Source of the DNA: Selaginella moellendorffii
Taxonomy: Eukaryota; Streptophyta; Lycopodiopsida; Selaginellales; Selaginellaceae
Assembly: GCF_000143415.4 (NCBI RefSeq)
Contig: NW_003314266.1
Location: forward strand, 3,937,674 to 4,001,673
DNA: 64,000 nt
Reading direction: 5' to 3'
The position numbers and the translations under genes are program-made. Below the pieces are notes generated by a model. That model worked only from the letters and a program-made list of their open reading frames with translations, was not told the origin of the DNA and ran no database searches. This document shows, piece after piece, positions 34,577-46,015 of this stretch. How positions within the stretch are numbered: the first letter of the stretch is position 1; every line of letters starts with the position of its first letter.

Positions 34577-34863
34577 TCTTTCAAAAAACTTAAGCGTCCA
34601 AGCAAACAAACTTGGAGAAAGAATGTGGCTAGAATTTCTCCCGAACAAGTTATAAGAGAGCTTTTTCGCGCATTAAATTTGCAGCTTTATGTACCCATGT
34701 GATGGGGCATGTGGTTTCTGGTCACCGCACATGTAAGGTTCTCAAGAACCCTAAAAGCAGAGCGCCCAAATTCTAAATCCCTAAAACAGAGCATTTTCAA
34801 TCGAAGACTCTCTTGTGCGATAGGGTTCTTGGCATTTTGATATCTCGCGTGGAATGGAATGTT

Positions 34864-34930
34864 GGAATGCATGTTGGGTTGCAAGGAAATGCGCAATCAA
34901 TCACCAATTGTGGTGGATTGCGATCAAAGT
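34864..34930 (-). pseudogene. Fragment of pectin acetylesterase last exon
   Basis: About 65 bp match 43930-43996 inside the last exon of the pectin acetylesterase gene. This is the edge of the PLP-PLAT-esterase duplication. Confidence 0.7.
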
Positions 34931-35640
34931 TTACACAGTCCTTATTAATGATAATACACTGACTTCAGAAAAATATTCATGTATCCTCTCCACAATCTTA
35001 AATCCTTTCGTGGCCATGTAAGGTACAAAATCTAAAATAAAAAGAATTGACAATGCTCTTGGAAGAAAATAAAAAATATTGCAAGCAAATTAACAATGCA
35101 CCCATAGATAAGAAATTTAGAGCTAGATGCTACACTCAAAACATACAAAAGTGCAAAAGATCATGGTTGGTGAGTTATTTCTTCTATAGGTAGAAATTTT
35201 ATGTTTTTTACACAAGAGAAAAATTGAGTTTTCTTTAGGAAGAGAGAAACTTTGGCACTTGCTCTTTTCATGGCCTGTTTAGCATTTATGATAATTAGGT
35301 TTGGGTGCTTGAAATTACTAAATTTGAAATTCTGAAAATAAAATTAAGTTTGAGCCTCGATTTGGCAAGAGAAGAGGAAGGTTTGGTCCTCCTATATGTT
35401 ATAAATATGGAACATGTCAAATCTCACAAATTTTCATAAAAAGCTGTATAACTTTTAAGAATTATTATAAGTTTACAAGTTTTTACAAAAACTTTTCTCA
35501 TATATTTTCAAGCCATGGCCATAGATGAGCATATGCCACCTATGCAAAATAGATAAGATGGCTGCAAATTTCTAAAGGATTGTATTGCATCAAGGTGGAT
35601 TTCACACTTCGCAGCAAGATATAGATAAATACAAATTTAT
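34931..35640. other. AT-rich intergenic DNA
   Basis: No gene or terminal repeat seen up to the target duplication TTTAT at 35636-35640. Confidence 0.5.
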
Positions 35641-37334
35641 TGCGAGACACAAAATCCCTAAACCCCAAAGTGGAGCTGAAAGGGTGCCACGGGGTAGTGG
35701 CCGAAGCGAAAACCAAACAAGTGTAACATGTTTGGACCAAAAGCTTTGACTTGAAAAGTTGAGAGCGGGAGTAGAACTCCCAACAAAGTGCTTGAAGAAC
35801 GAGCACGAAGTGAGCAATAAGCGAAGCTCCAAAAAAGAGACCCAAAAGGACTAACACATGATACGTGGAAATGTCCGAAGTGGAGTCCGAGATGGACCCG
35901 AGATGGATCCGAGTTGGAGTCCGAGGTGGAGTCTGAGATGGACCCAAGAAAGACCCGAGATGAACCCGAGATGGATCCGAGTTAGAGTCCGAGGTGGAGT
36001 TCGAGATGGACCTGAGAAGGACCTAAGATAAAGTCCGAGATGGACTTGAGATGGAGTCTGAGATGGAGTCCGAGAAGGACCCGAGATGGAATTCGAGATG
36101 GACCAAGACGGAGTCCGAGATGGAGTCCGAGATGGACTCGAAATGGAATCTGAGATGGAGTCCAAGAAGGACCCGAGATGGAGTCCGAGGTCGAGACCGG
36201 GACCGAGACCAAGATTGGGACCGAGACCGAGACCGAGGCCGAGGCCGAGGCCGAGGCCGAGATCGAGCCCGAGCCCAAGTTCGAGTCCGAGTCCGAGTCC
36301 GAGTTCGAGTTCGAGTCTAAGTCTGAGTTCGAGTCTGAGAGGGTGAAAGCCCAAAGCATTCATCTCCTAAACCCTGGGGGGTTTGGTGAGCTCCAAAAGT
36401 ATAGTAAGGGGGAGGACTGCATTGGAGCCAGTTTGGCCAGGAAAGGCTAATTTGGCCCAAAAAAGCTATACCCAGTGTTGGGTGATGAGCTGCCCACTAG
36501 GAAGTCCAAGACTAGAGTGAATACGAACCGACAAACAGGGTAGTTTGGTGAAGTGTTCAAGAGCCAGCTCTAGTTCCCCTGGGAGATCGATTAGCCAATG
36601 CTCCCAGTCCAAATGTGGGTGGCACTACCTACTTGGATACCTGGTGTAGCTCAATGGAACCTCGCTCTAAGCCCATGGCTAAAGCACCTAAAGGCGGAAG
36701 GCGGGAAGAGTACCTATAAGGCCCGTGTAAGGCCACAGTTTTCCGAAATGTTGTCCCAAAGTCCCAGTCTGTGGAAAAGAAGAGGAATAGCCCTTTGATG
36801 TGGTGACCAAGGACATAATCACATAGTGAGGAAGTCCTAAAGGATAGCGGGACTTAGTGGTTGGGTCCGTGAGCCTTGATCCAGTGGCAGTGTTGGCGAA
36901 CATGGCCAAAGACATAAAAGGACTTGGTGAAGATTGGAATGGAGATATTGGGGAAGGCTATTCCTTATGTCTGCAGGCATCCTAAGGATGCTAAGGAGTG
37001 GATCTGGGATGACCACTCATGGGCAAGTGGCCCAGTCTTAGAGAGATGGGATTGCAATGTAGGTGGTGTTAAACCACCGATGTGACCAAGGTGAATGAGC
37101 GTGGCCTAGCGTAACAGGCTCATATGTTGGTGGTACCTTGGGGTGTCGGTCATGGGATCGGACACGTGGAGCATTTGGACCAAGTATAAAGGTTGAGTGG
37201 TATAGATGCCATTCTTGGGGCTAGCAAGCCCCAAGTCCTGAATGAGACTTATGGAGGTTGTGAATAAGACTCCTCCAAATGGTCGGAGGTGTGGTTAAAT
37301 GACTAAAGTAGAATGGAAAATTTAGTCATTTACA
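35641..37334. mobile_element. Solo LTR A (about 1.69 kb) with internal minisatellite
   Basis: Begins TGCGAGACACAAAATCCC and ends GTCATTTACA, flanked by the direct 5-bp duplication TTTAT (35636-35640 and 37335-37339). It is about 85-90% similar by eye to LTR B at 37539-39267 over its whole length. The first base triplet has mutated from TGTG to TGCG. No internal retrotransposon sequence is attached. It carries a tandem array of short GAGATGGAGTCC-like units at 35871-36341. Confidence 0.78.
35871..36341. repeat. Minisatellite in LTR A
   Basis: 12-15 bp units (GAGATGGAGTCC, GAGATGGACCC) grade into 6-bp units (GAGGCC, GAGTCC, GAGTTC). Both strands stay open for 80-170 codons, producing Ser/Asp/Leu or Arg/Glu-rich ORFs that are by-products of the repeat. 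Confidence 0.9.
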
Positions 37335-37538
37335 TTTATACTGTAAGAAGATTACTAGAACCCAAAATACTACAAAGATAATGTTCCCTAGGGTGATTTT
37401 ATGCGTAACTACCCATGCCATGATCAATCCTCGACTTTGTTATTATTATGCTTTATTGTTTGTTGTGATTGACCAATTAATTGTGCAAATTTATCTTTTT
37501 CTATGAGAATGTGGAGGAGAATTACTACTGCTACACTG

Positions 37539-39267
37539 TGTGAGACACAAAATCCCTAGGCCCCAAAGTGGAGCCGGAGGGGTGCCACGTGGTAGTGGCC
37601 GAAGCGAAAGCCAAACGAGCGTAACACGTTTGGACTAAAAGCTCCACCTTGAAAGGTCGAGAGCGGGAGTGGAACTCCCAATGAAGTGCTCGAGGAACAA
37701 GCACAAAGAGAGCAATAAGCGAGGCTCCAAAAAGGGACCCAAAAGGACCAACATATGACACGTGGGAGTGTCCGAGATGGACCCGAGTTGGAGTCCGAAG
37801 TGGAGTTCGAGAAGGACCCCGAGATGGAGTCCGAGGTGGAGTCCGAGGTGGACCCGAGATAGACCCGAAATGGACCCGAGATGGGACCCGAGATGAACCC
37901 GAGATGGAGTCCGAGATGGAGTCTGAGATGGACCCGAGATGGAGTCCGAGATGGACCCGAGATGGAGTCCGAGATGGAGTCCGAGATGGACCCGAGATGG
38001 ACCCAAGATGGAGTCCGAGATGGAGTCCGAGAAGGACCCGAGATGGAGTCTGAGGTGGAGTCCGAGATGGAGTCCGAGATGGACCCGAGATGGACCCGAG
38101 ATGGAGTCCGAGATGGACCCGAGATAGAGTCCGAAGTCGAGACCAGGACCAAAACCGAGACCGGGACCGAGACCGAGACCGAGATCGGGACCGAGACCGA
38201 GACCGAGGCCGAGGCCGAGTCCGAGTCCGAGTCCGAGTCCGAGTCCGAGGCCGAGTCCGAGTTCGAGCCTGAGAGGGTGAAAGCCCAAAGCGTTCGTCTC
38301 CCAGACCCTGAGGGGTTTGGTGAGCTCCAAAAGTATAGTAGGGGGGAGGACTGCAGTGGAGCTAGTTTGGCCAGGAAAGGCCAGTTTGGCCCAGGAAGGC
38401 CGGACCCAGTGTTGGGTGATGAGCTGCCCATTGGGAAGTCCAAAACTAGAGTGAACATGGACCGACAAGCGGGGTAGCTTAGTGAAGTGTTCAAGAGCCG
38501 GCTCTAGTCCCCTGGGAGATCATCTGGCCGATGCTCCTAGTCCAAGTGTGGGTGGCACTACCTACTTGGATACCTGGTGTGGCTCAACGGAACCTCACTC
38601 TAAGCCCATGGCTAGAGCACCCAAAGGCAGAAGGCGAGAAGAGTACCCATGAGGCCCGCGTAGGGCCACGGTGTTCCGAAATGTTGTCCCAAAGTCCCAG
38701 ACTGTGGAAAGGAAGAGGAGTAGCCCTCTGGTGTGGTGATAAAGGACACGGTCACCCAGTGAGGAAGTCCCAGAGGACAGTTGGACTTAGAGGTCAGGCC
38801 TGTGGGCCTTGATCCAGTGGCAGTGTGGGTGAACACGGCCATGGACAAAAAGGGACTTGGTGGGGACCAGAAAGGAGATATTAGGGAAGGCTATTTCCCA
38901 TGTCTGCGGGCAGCCTAAGGATGCTAAGGAGTGGATCTGGGATGACCACTCATGGACGGATAGCCCAGTCTTGGAGAGACGGGATTGCAATGTAGATGGT
39001 GTTGGACCACCGATGTGACCAAGGTGATTGGGCATGGCCTAGCGTAACAGGCTGGTATGTTGGTGGTGCCTTGGGGTGTCGGTCAAGGGATCGGACACGT
39101 GGAGCACTTGGACCAAGTGCAAAAGTTGAGTGGCATGGATGCCATTCGCGGGGCTAACAAGCCCCAAGTTTTGAATGGGACTTATGGAGGTCGTGAATGA
39201 GACTCCTCCAAGTGGTCGGAGGTGCGGTTAAGTGACTAAAGTAGAATGAAAAAATTAATCGCTTACA
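37539..39267. mobile_element. Solo LTR B (about 1.73 kb) with internal minisatellite
   Basis: Begins TGTGAGACACAAAATCCC and ends AATCGCTTACA, flanked by the perfect direct duplication CACTG (37534-37538 and 39268-39272). Same family as LTR A, about 200 bp away, but with its own target duplication, so it is a separate insertion followed by LTR-LTR recombination. Better preserved than LTR A (CpG sites retained). Confidence 0.82.
37762..38274. repeat. Minisatellite in LTR B
   Basis: Same GAGATGGAGTCC/GAGATGGACCCGA array as LTR A but with more and more regular units, then a GAGACC/GAGGCC/GAGTCC hexamer tract. It keeps a 312-codon ORF on the minus strand and a 198-codon ORF on the plus strand open. 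Confidence 0.9.
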
Positions 39268-39272
39268 CACTG

Positions 39273-39880
39273 TTGTGATGGTGGAGAATAGAGCCAAGGA
39301 GTAGTGATGAAGTTGTCCTCTTCAAAACTTACAAGTGCTCTTGTAATCTTCACTTGCTGAAATTTCGGTGTCAATTAGGTTAAATGAGAGATCCCATAAA
39401 AGAAAATTGGGGCAATCGTTTAAGCTAGGAGAGGCACTTGCAAAAATGTCTAACTCCACACTTCACTCCACCCAACTCCATGGTTGCCTTGCCACTTTCT
39501 AAGCTCACACTCTGATACTTTTGAAACTCTAAATTAAATTACTTAACAAGGTAGCATATGTGCCATCTATGTGGTATAATCCCATAAAACTCATGCCATG
39601 GCACTATCACATAAAGTCATGTTTTGATTGCTCTTATAGTAATCAAAAAGTTTTTAAAACTTTGCAAAACTTTCACAAACAAACAAAAGTGAATACAAAT
39701 AAATTTCTCAAAACAAAAACCAGGTTTGGCATCCCGAACTTGATAATCACATATCCATTGCCATAGCCTGGGAGCATAAAAAGCCAAATTGCTAGTGTTT
39801 AAGTCTTTTGCAAAGGCTAAAATTTTTCAAAGCTGCTACATGTTTTGCCAATAAGTAATAACAACATTGGCTCCAATTGA
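39273..39880. other. Intergenic DNA, no gene seen
   Basis: AT-rich with short ORFs only. Confidence 0.5.
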
Positions 39881-39885
39881 TATTT

Positions 39886-40700
39886 CAGGATATATTATTA
39901 TTTTCAAGTTTCAACATTAGTTATTTGTCTGCTATTTCTCTTCTTTATAACTAATATTACCATTTCCACCAGTAATAGGAAAGCAAGAAAGAGTCCATCA
40001 TAAAAACCATCCTATTTCTCCACCTTCAATCAGAATATATGCTATCACATATTGGGATCATAGGTAAAAAAGTTTCCAAAAATCCATCCATCAAATGTTA
40101 GATACTCAGCAAATTTTTGTTTTCTCGTTTCCACAGACTAATTTCTATGCGCCATCTTATCCATCCATATATTCCTGTAGAAGCATGTGCTACTGCAGAT
40201 ACTATTTGTAAACCAATAAACCACTACTGATCTGAAACATATGTGCTTGCAAATGCACTTCCACCCCCAGTAACAAGACTAGCCACCATGCATAGCTTGT
40301 GTTGAGAGCTTGTGATAACTCCAAGGACAACTAAAACAATAGTAATTTAGTTGGTAAGCAGTTGTATTTTTAAAATTTAAATGTAGCTCACCTCCAAGCA
40401 CATAGCCAAGTAATAGGAGCGTATATATATACGGAGTCAAACAAGGGAGTTACCAATATCTGATTACAGAGTATTTTGGTCCAATATTTGCAGGAGCGAA
40501 ATAATAAGAATAAATGCCCCAAGGTGTAGCGCGTTACAGTTCTTTTGACAGTGAGAAAAACCATATGGGCAATGCCACTTTGGAGGATAAAACGTGATAA
40601 CAATGGTATATATGTAAAAGAGAAGTTCCCACAACGAAATAGCTAAAAGTATGAAATACCAGTCCACGGAAAACCTTACGAACCATATTCTGTTTAGCTG
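39886..40700 (-). pseudogene. Decayed tandem copy of the 247-aa membrane-protein gene
   Basis: Nucleotide matches to 41576-42400 run in the same orientation. Recognisable coding pieces are WYFILLAISLWELLFYIYTI and WHCPYGFSHCQKNCNALH. The frame is broken after NALH, the start codon is lost and part of exon 2 is deleted near 40075. Confidence 0.78.
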
Positions 40701-40749
40701 TGTAATATACAAGCATATTCTGCTGGTTTAAAGGCGCTAAACCTTTGCT

Positions 40750-41460
40750 CGCAGCGGCGGCAGCAGCCATGGACGATCGCAGCAGCAGAACAGCTGCTCG
40801 ATCTTTTCCATGGCGAGCTCGTCCAACTCCGCTATCGTGAAGCACTGCTGCTGCTGCTTTCCATCAATGCGGTTGGATTTGAGCAGCGCGGCGCCATACC
40901 TGCAAGAAGAAAATCGTCGATCGGATGAAATCCGAAAGAGAAAAGAAAAGAGATTGCTGCTTTCTATCGAGCAAACGAAAAATCAGAGGAAACAAAAGTT
41001 CTAAAGAATTTTGATCACGAAATAACACCCTATTCTTTTATTGAAAACCTAGAATCACCGATGTTCTAAACCATCTTGGCACAAGCTTCGAAGAAACAAA
41101 TAAAAGAAAAAAACAATTGCATAACTTCAGAGTACTGTGCTTGATGCCGCACTGGATTCGGTGAGCGATCCCATGCTGAGTGGTGCCGACTCTGAGGTGT
41201 AAGGAATCGTTGAGGTAGAACAACGTCGACTGTTCTCTGTCCAGAACGTAGTGAAAGATGGCCTTGAGAGCTTTTCCCAAGTTCTTTTCCGCAAGAGTAT
41301 TACCGTGATACCAAATCAAAGAAAAGAAATCAATCCACGCATGAGCTCCATCTCTAGGGAAAAAACAAACAATCAAAAAAGAGAAAACTCCAATCTGCAT
41401 GAAAAGGCCAGTGCAGAGAAACTCACGATTTGCCCCACCCCAAAAACATCAGGCAGCTAA
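40750..41460 (-). other. Possible exons of an unidentified gene or relic
   Basis: Two stretches look coding on the minus strand. About 40739-40900 reads YGAALLKSNRIDGKQQQQCF, then TIAELDELAMEKIEQLF, ending in TAG. About 41110-41350 reads GKALKAIFHYVLDREQSTLF, then YLNDSLHLRVGTTQHGIAHR. Splice-like ACCTGCA/TTGCAG signals are nearby. I recognise no family and see no full gene model. Confidence 0.25.
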
Positions 41461-41593
41461 ACAGAAATGAATTCACGGAGAAAACTTACGGGGAAACATT
41501 CACACATCATGAGAGAAATTGATGCCTAGACGAATCACCTTGTGAACAAATTCCACCGCCCGACAGCGGCCAGTTTAGGATATATTATTATTT

Positions 41594-42396
41594 TCAAGTG
41601 TCAACATTAGTTACTCGTCTGCTACTTATCATCCTTCTAACTAATACAACCATTTCCACCACTAATAGGACGGCAAGAAGAAAGTCCATAATAGAAACCA
41701 TCCTATTTCCCCACCTCCAATCAGAATATATGTGGTCACATATGGGGTCGATCAAAGGAAACAAAATCTGAAATCCAAGCGAAATATGTAAGAAAGCCAG
41801 CAGACCCCCTTCATTACCATTCCTGATTTCTTCATCTATCACCCTATATTCTATGATCCATCTTTTCAATCCATATATTCCTGTAGAAGCATGTGCTACT
41901 GCAGATACTACTTGTAAACCAAAAAACCACCACCGATCTGAAACATATGTGCTTGCAAACGCACTTGCACCCCCAATGACAAGACTAGCCACCATGCATA
42001 GCTTGTGTTGAGAGCCTGTGATAACTCCAATGACAACTAAAACAATAATAAGTTAATTGGTAAGCAGTTGTATTTCTAGAATAAATGTAGCTCACCTCCA
42101 AGCACATAGCCAAGTAATAGGAGTGTATATATAAACGGAATCAAACAAGGGAATTGCCAATATCGGATAACAGAGTATTTTGTTCCAATATTTACATGAC
42201 CATATAATGTAGACAAAGAGCCCCAATGGTAACTTGGGTGTAGCGCATTACAGCTCTTTTGACAGTGAGAAACACCATGTGGGCAATGCCACTCTGGATA
42301 ATCAAATGTGATAATAATGGTGCATATGTAAAATAGAAGTTCCCAAAAGGAAATAGTTGCAAGTATAAAATACCACCACTTGTACGAGAATTCCAT
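41594..42396 (-). CDS. Multi-pass membrane protein of unknown function, 247 aa
   Basis: Two exons, 42096-42396 and 41594-42036, separated by a 59-bp GT-AG intron, join in frame to 247 aa. Five to seven hydrophobic segments are visible, including WYFILATISFWELLFYICTI, FIYTLLLLGYVLGVVIGVIT, MVASLVIGGASAFASTYV, WFFGLQVVSAVAHASTGIY, LLAFLHISLGFQILFPLI and SIMDFLLAVLLVVEMVVLV. The region between the first and second segments has the Cys-rich stretch WHCPHGVSHCQKSCNALHP, likely on the lumenal or outer side. Charged residues after the third loop are RRMISSRRV at the C-terminus. No family recognised. A decayed tandem copy lies 1.7 kb away. Confidence 0.65.
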
Positions 42397-42626
42397 GAGA
42401 AACCTTATGAACCCTAATTTTTTTCTTAGCTTTAAAATCTATTTAAGCAAAAGGAAAGGGAATCTTAACTTCATTTAATATACAAGCATATTCTGCTGTT
42501 TTAAAACCTTCTCTTGGCGACGCCGGGCGAAGAGATGCTCCACAGCGACGCGGATTGATCCCTCCCTTTGCTCGCAGACCCAAGTTCTTCCCCATCTCAT
42601 TTGCAACTAACCTCGGATTGCAGCTG

Positions 42627-42715
42627 CTGGTTCCTCTCAGATCGAGATGGGAAGCACCAAGCTGAGGATTGGATCCACAATCTTTGGAGCTCGAGAGTAC
42701 CCAGCAAAGAAATAG
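42627..42715 (+). pseudogene. Duplicated last exon of the PLP homeostasis gene
   Basis: The acceptor TTCCTCTCAG and the exon to TAG (42713-42715) match 33567-33655 with a few substitutions. The other seven exons are absent. It marks the left edge of the direct duplication. Confidence 0.88.
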
Positions 42716-43011
42716 AAATGGAGCCAATACACTAAAGATCGTCAAGAACAAGAACATGAGGAAATTCGCTGTACAGAATCCTTGTCAAAGGATCGGAATT
42801 TATGCTTTTGGAGAACTTCTCTTAGTTAAGATCACGAAAATTTGTCCATATCCCAAAGCGCTATAAACTTCCCCTGACACGAAAGTAACATTATTATAAA
42901 CTAGATCTCCGGGAGTTTTTCCCCGGGATCTCTCTTTTCCTCCCCCTTCAATCACTGACACCACTACGTACAAGGATAAGACTTTGCTTGGCCCTGGATT
43001 GGAGCTTCGTT

Positions 43012-43658
43012 CTAGCAGCGAGGATTGGGAAGCGCTCCATGGTCGCAATTGGAAGCCGGCATCCAGTGATACTTGGTCTTGAATCCATTCCCAGCGCGCT
43101 CCATCACTGGGTCTCGCACCCACTGATCGATCGTGAAGATCTCGCGGCTCACGCACTTGTTGCTCCCGGATTGCCTCACCGAGACGTTGAGGCCCTTGAC
43201 GTACCACGAGGAGCTCGGGTACTTGCCGTTCTGGGTCACCTCCACCTTGCAGATCCGGCCGATGCAAGCGTTGGTGGCCACGAATCGATCCACGGCATTG
43301 CGCTCGAAGTTGTTCCCGGGGCGCTGGAGCTGGAAGTTGAGGGATTGATCGGCGGAGTTGGCCAGGCGGAGGAAGACGTCGGCGTCGGTGCCCGCGCCTT
43401 CGCGATCGCCAGTGGAAACTTCCACCATGTATATGCATTGCCCCTGAAAAAGAGACGCGAACAATCAAGATCACAGTGGATCTCCAAAGAAATCATCAAG
43501 AAGAAGAAGAAGAAAGAAGCACTGGAGGAGGAAGAGGAAGAAGAGGAAGAAGAGGAAGAAGAAGACCTAGAAGAAGAAGAATGAAAGAAGTTTTGGGTTC
43601 TTACATTGGTGTGCGGTATGATCGTTGTGATCGCGATCAAGAACAACACAAGCCTCAT
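43012..43658 (-). CDS. Secreted PLAT/LH2-domain protein, copy 2
   Basis: Exons 43605-43658 (signal peptide MRLVLFLIAITTIIPHTN) and 43012-43443 give 161 aa. It is nearly identical to copy 1 but keeps GTDADVFLRLANSADQ, the complete PLAT strand. Other marks are CIYMVEVSTGDREGAG, FQLQRPGNNFERNAVDRF and KYHWMPASNCDHGALPNPRC. Small plant PLAT proteins are ER/apoplast proteins connected to abiotic stress; no catalytic residues are expected. The intron contains a GAAGAAGAA-rich tract near 43500-43580. This is the better candidate for a working gene. Confidence 0.88.
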
Positions 43659-43915
43659 TCTTTCAAGAAACTTGGAGAAACAATCGAAAGCGTCCAAGCA
43701 AGCAAACTTGGAGAAAGAATGTGGCTATAATTTCTCGCGAACAAGTTATAGGAGAGCTTTTTCGCGCATTAAATTTGCAGCTTTATGTACCCATGTGATG
43801 GGGCATGTGGTTTCTGGTCACCGCACATGTAAGTTTCTCAAGAACCCTAAACGCAGAGCAAATTCTAAATCCCTAAAACAGAGCACTCACTCTACAACCC
43901 TAAAACAGAGCATTT

Positions 43916-45517
43916 TCAATCGAAGACTGGAATGCATGTTGGGTTGCAAGGAAATGCGCAATCAATTACCAGTTGTGGTGGATCGCGATCAAAGTACCAA
44001 TCGCCTACTGTTTGCGACACTGACTGCACCGACACCAGCTTTAGTTTGAGATTGTTCCTTTTTTTTTCTTACCTTTCCATTGACTTGGATATTGTTCCAT
44101 TTGTCGTCCCCACGGGCGTGGCAGTGCGTGAAGCACGAGTCGAAGAAAACTCCCAGCGAGCTCTTGTAGTTCCAGTCTGACGCCGAAAGAGCGCCGATCA
44201 TGCTCGTCCGGAATTCCTGGAGTTTTTTCACCGCCGGGCATGACAGCGAGTTCATACAGGAGACGTATTGATCCCTTGGGATCTTTTTTACGTGCTCTAG
44301 CTGCATTCACTCAGGGAATTTATATTCAAACGAGTGATCAGTGATCATTCGATCGGAACTTACTTGCCAGTAATCGTATGCGGCGTTTAGCAGGAAAAGT
44401 GGAGGCTGGACAAACGCTTTCATTGTTTGTGGGAAGAAGCACTGGCATGATCGATCACAGTTCAGAAATTTGCAATTTGCTGACAACAAAAATGGAAATC
44501 TTACCTCAGTGGCAGCTCTAGAAGAAACACAAGAGGAATCCAGTGTCTTTTCTAGCTGGTGCAGTTTCACCACACTGTTGTAATAGCTAGACATTGAGTA
44601 GTTGCCACTGATGTCTGATCTGCAAGAACAGGATTTCATAGAAATCTCAACATTAGCATACGTTGTCTTACACATTAAGGAAGAATCCACCGTCACTGAG
44701 GCATTTGAGCTTGATTCGAGGAAGAAAGCTTTGCAACTCATTGCAACGATGCACTGTGGCTAATCCTCCAGCCGAGCAGCCCGACAGAAGAACCTAAATA
44801 TCATGGTAAAATTGTTCACGAGTAACACCAAACTTTAAGCATACCTGGGTGGCGTCGCTCAATCCCATGGATTTGAGCTCATCAATTACAGCTTTGAAAA
44901 TCCTTTTCCCTCGAAAATACAAAACCTGTTAAAAAAAGAGAACTTTTATCATTTCTTTTGTGATATATCTTCATACCTGACCGGAGGGTAGAGTGAGGGG
45001 CTCAGCAACATCGGCACTGAAAGAAGCTCCATCGCAGTACCTCACAAAAACATGGGTCCAGTTGTGGAAGTCGGTGTTGACTTTGGGGTCGGAGCTGAGC
45101 TGACCACTAAACGCTGCAAAGCCTTGCATGTTGACCGAGCTCCCCAGAGCAGTTCCAGCTCTAGCAGCACAAGATTGCTCGGACTCACACCACCCTCCAC
45201 CCTGAAAATCACAACCATAACTTGACATGGTAAGTAGTCGATCTTATACCTCCAGACTAATGAGCCAGTTTGCTCCTCCTGGCGCAATATGGTAAGCTGG
45301 GACGCTTCCATCCAAGCAGACTTGTAAATCACAGCCAAATGTTACAAACTCCCGGGTTTAAACTTTGGCACTACATACAACAAAACTCACCTGCGCCCAA
45401 TGACTTTGCCTTTGAGAGGTAAGTTATCTCCACAAGAACACCGTCAAGTTGCGTGGGGCTGACCTGAGATGGAGCCCCAAATACAAGGGCAAGGAATGCA
45501 AAGAGAAGAGAATTCAT
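43916..45517 (-). CDS. Pectin acetylesterase (Notum/PAE family)
   Basis: Nine exons can be followed from [18 protein letters not shown] (signal peptide, start 45517) to [15 protein letters not shown] and TGA at 43916-43918. Family blocks are [44 protein letters not shown], the nucleophile motif [16 protein letters not shown], the Asp region [11 protein letters not shown] and the His region [20 protein letters not shown]. The end [17 protein letters not shown] is typical. It would remove acetyl groups from pectin in the cell wall. All joins followed are in frame. Its last exon is partly copied at 34864-34930. Confidence 0.92.
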
Positions 45518-46015
45518 ACCCAAAGAAGATGGATCTATGGGGAAACGAAAACAATGATATTATGAGTGAAACCTGTACTACGAACTGTAAGATCTACCCG
45601 TGATTTTTTGTCCTGTGGAGATATCACGCGTTTCCTGTTGGGGTCACGCATTGCCTGCAACGTCCTTGGCGATTCTATCAAAGAATGTGTCGAGAAAGAC
45701 AGGCACTATCAAACAAGAAATGCTTTTCACGAAAATTCAAGCTTTAGTTTTGAATGTTTTAGTTCTTTGTGTGCAATTACTTGAATTACAAACATGAGAA
45801 TCGTTAGCATCATTTTACGGAAAGAATTTGAAGTAAGCGATCGAATAGAGAACGAATGTCATCGTGAAGTTACCAAGGTTGAGTGTTTGACTTGTAGAGT
45901 GTTAGTAACTTTTGCCTTATAAACTGCCCAGATCCTCTGAATTGTTTAAGAGCGATGTCTTGCAATGCTCCATGCATTGTGTTTTTGTTCTTGGTATTCT
46001 GCAAGGTTCTCCATG
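45518..46015. other. Upstream region of the pectin acetylesterase gene
   Basis: No supported gene; presumably holds the esterase promoter. Confidence 0.4.

Noticed and set aside
34409-34648. Leu-rich ORF overlapping the PLAT intron
   Set aside because: Produced by the GAAGAAGAA tract in the intron read in antisense; the spliced PLAT model explains the region.
37556-38494. 312-codon minus-strand ORF (and a 198-codon plus-strand ORF) as genes
   Set aside because: They consist of short-period repeat translated in several frames inside a solo LTR; there are no domains and the frame is not special.
35641-39267. Two 1.7-kb repeats as the paired LTRs of one short element
   Set aside because: Each has its own 5-bp target duplication (TTTAT and CACTG). 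One element would share a single duplication outside both.
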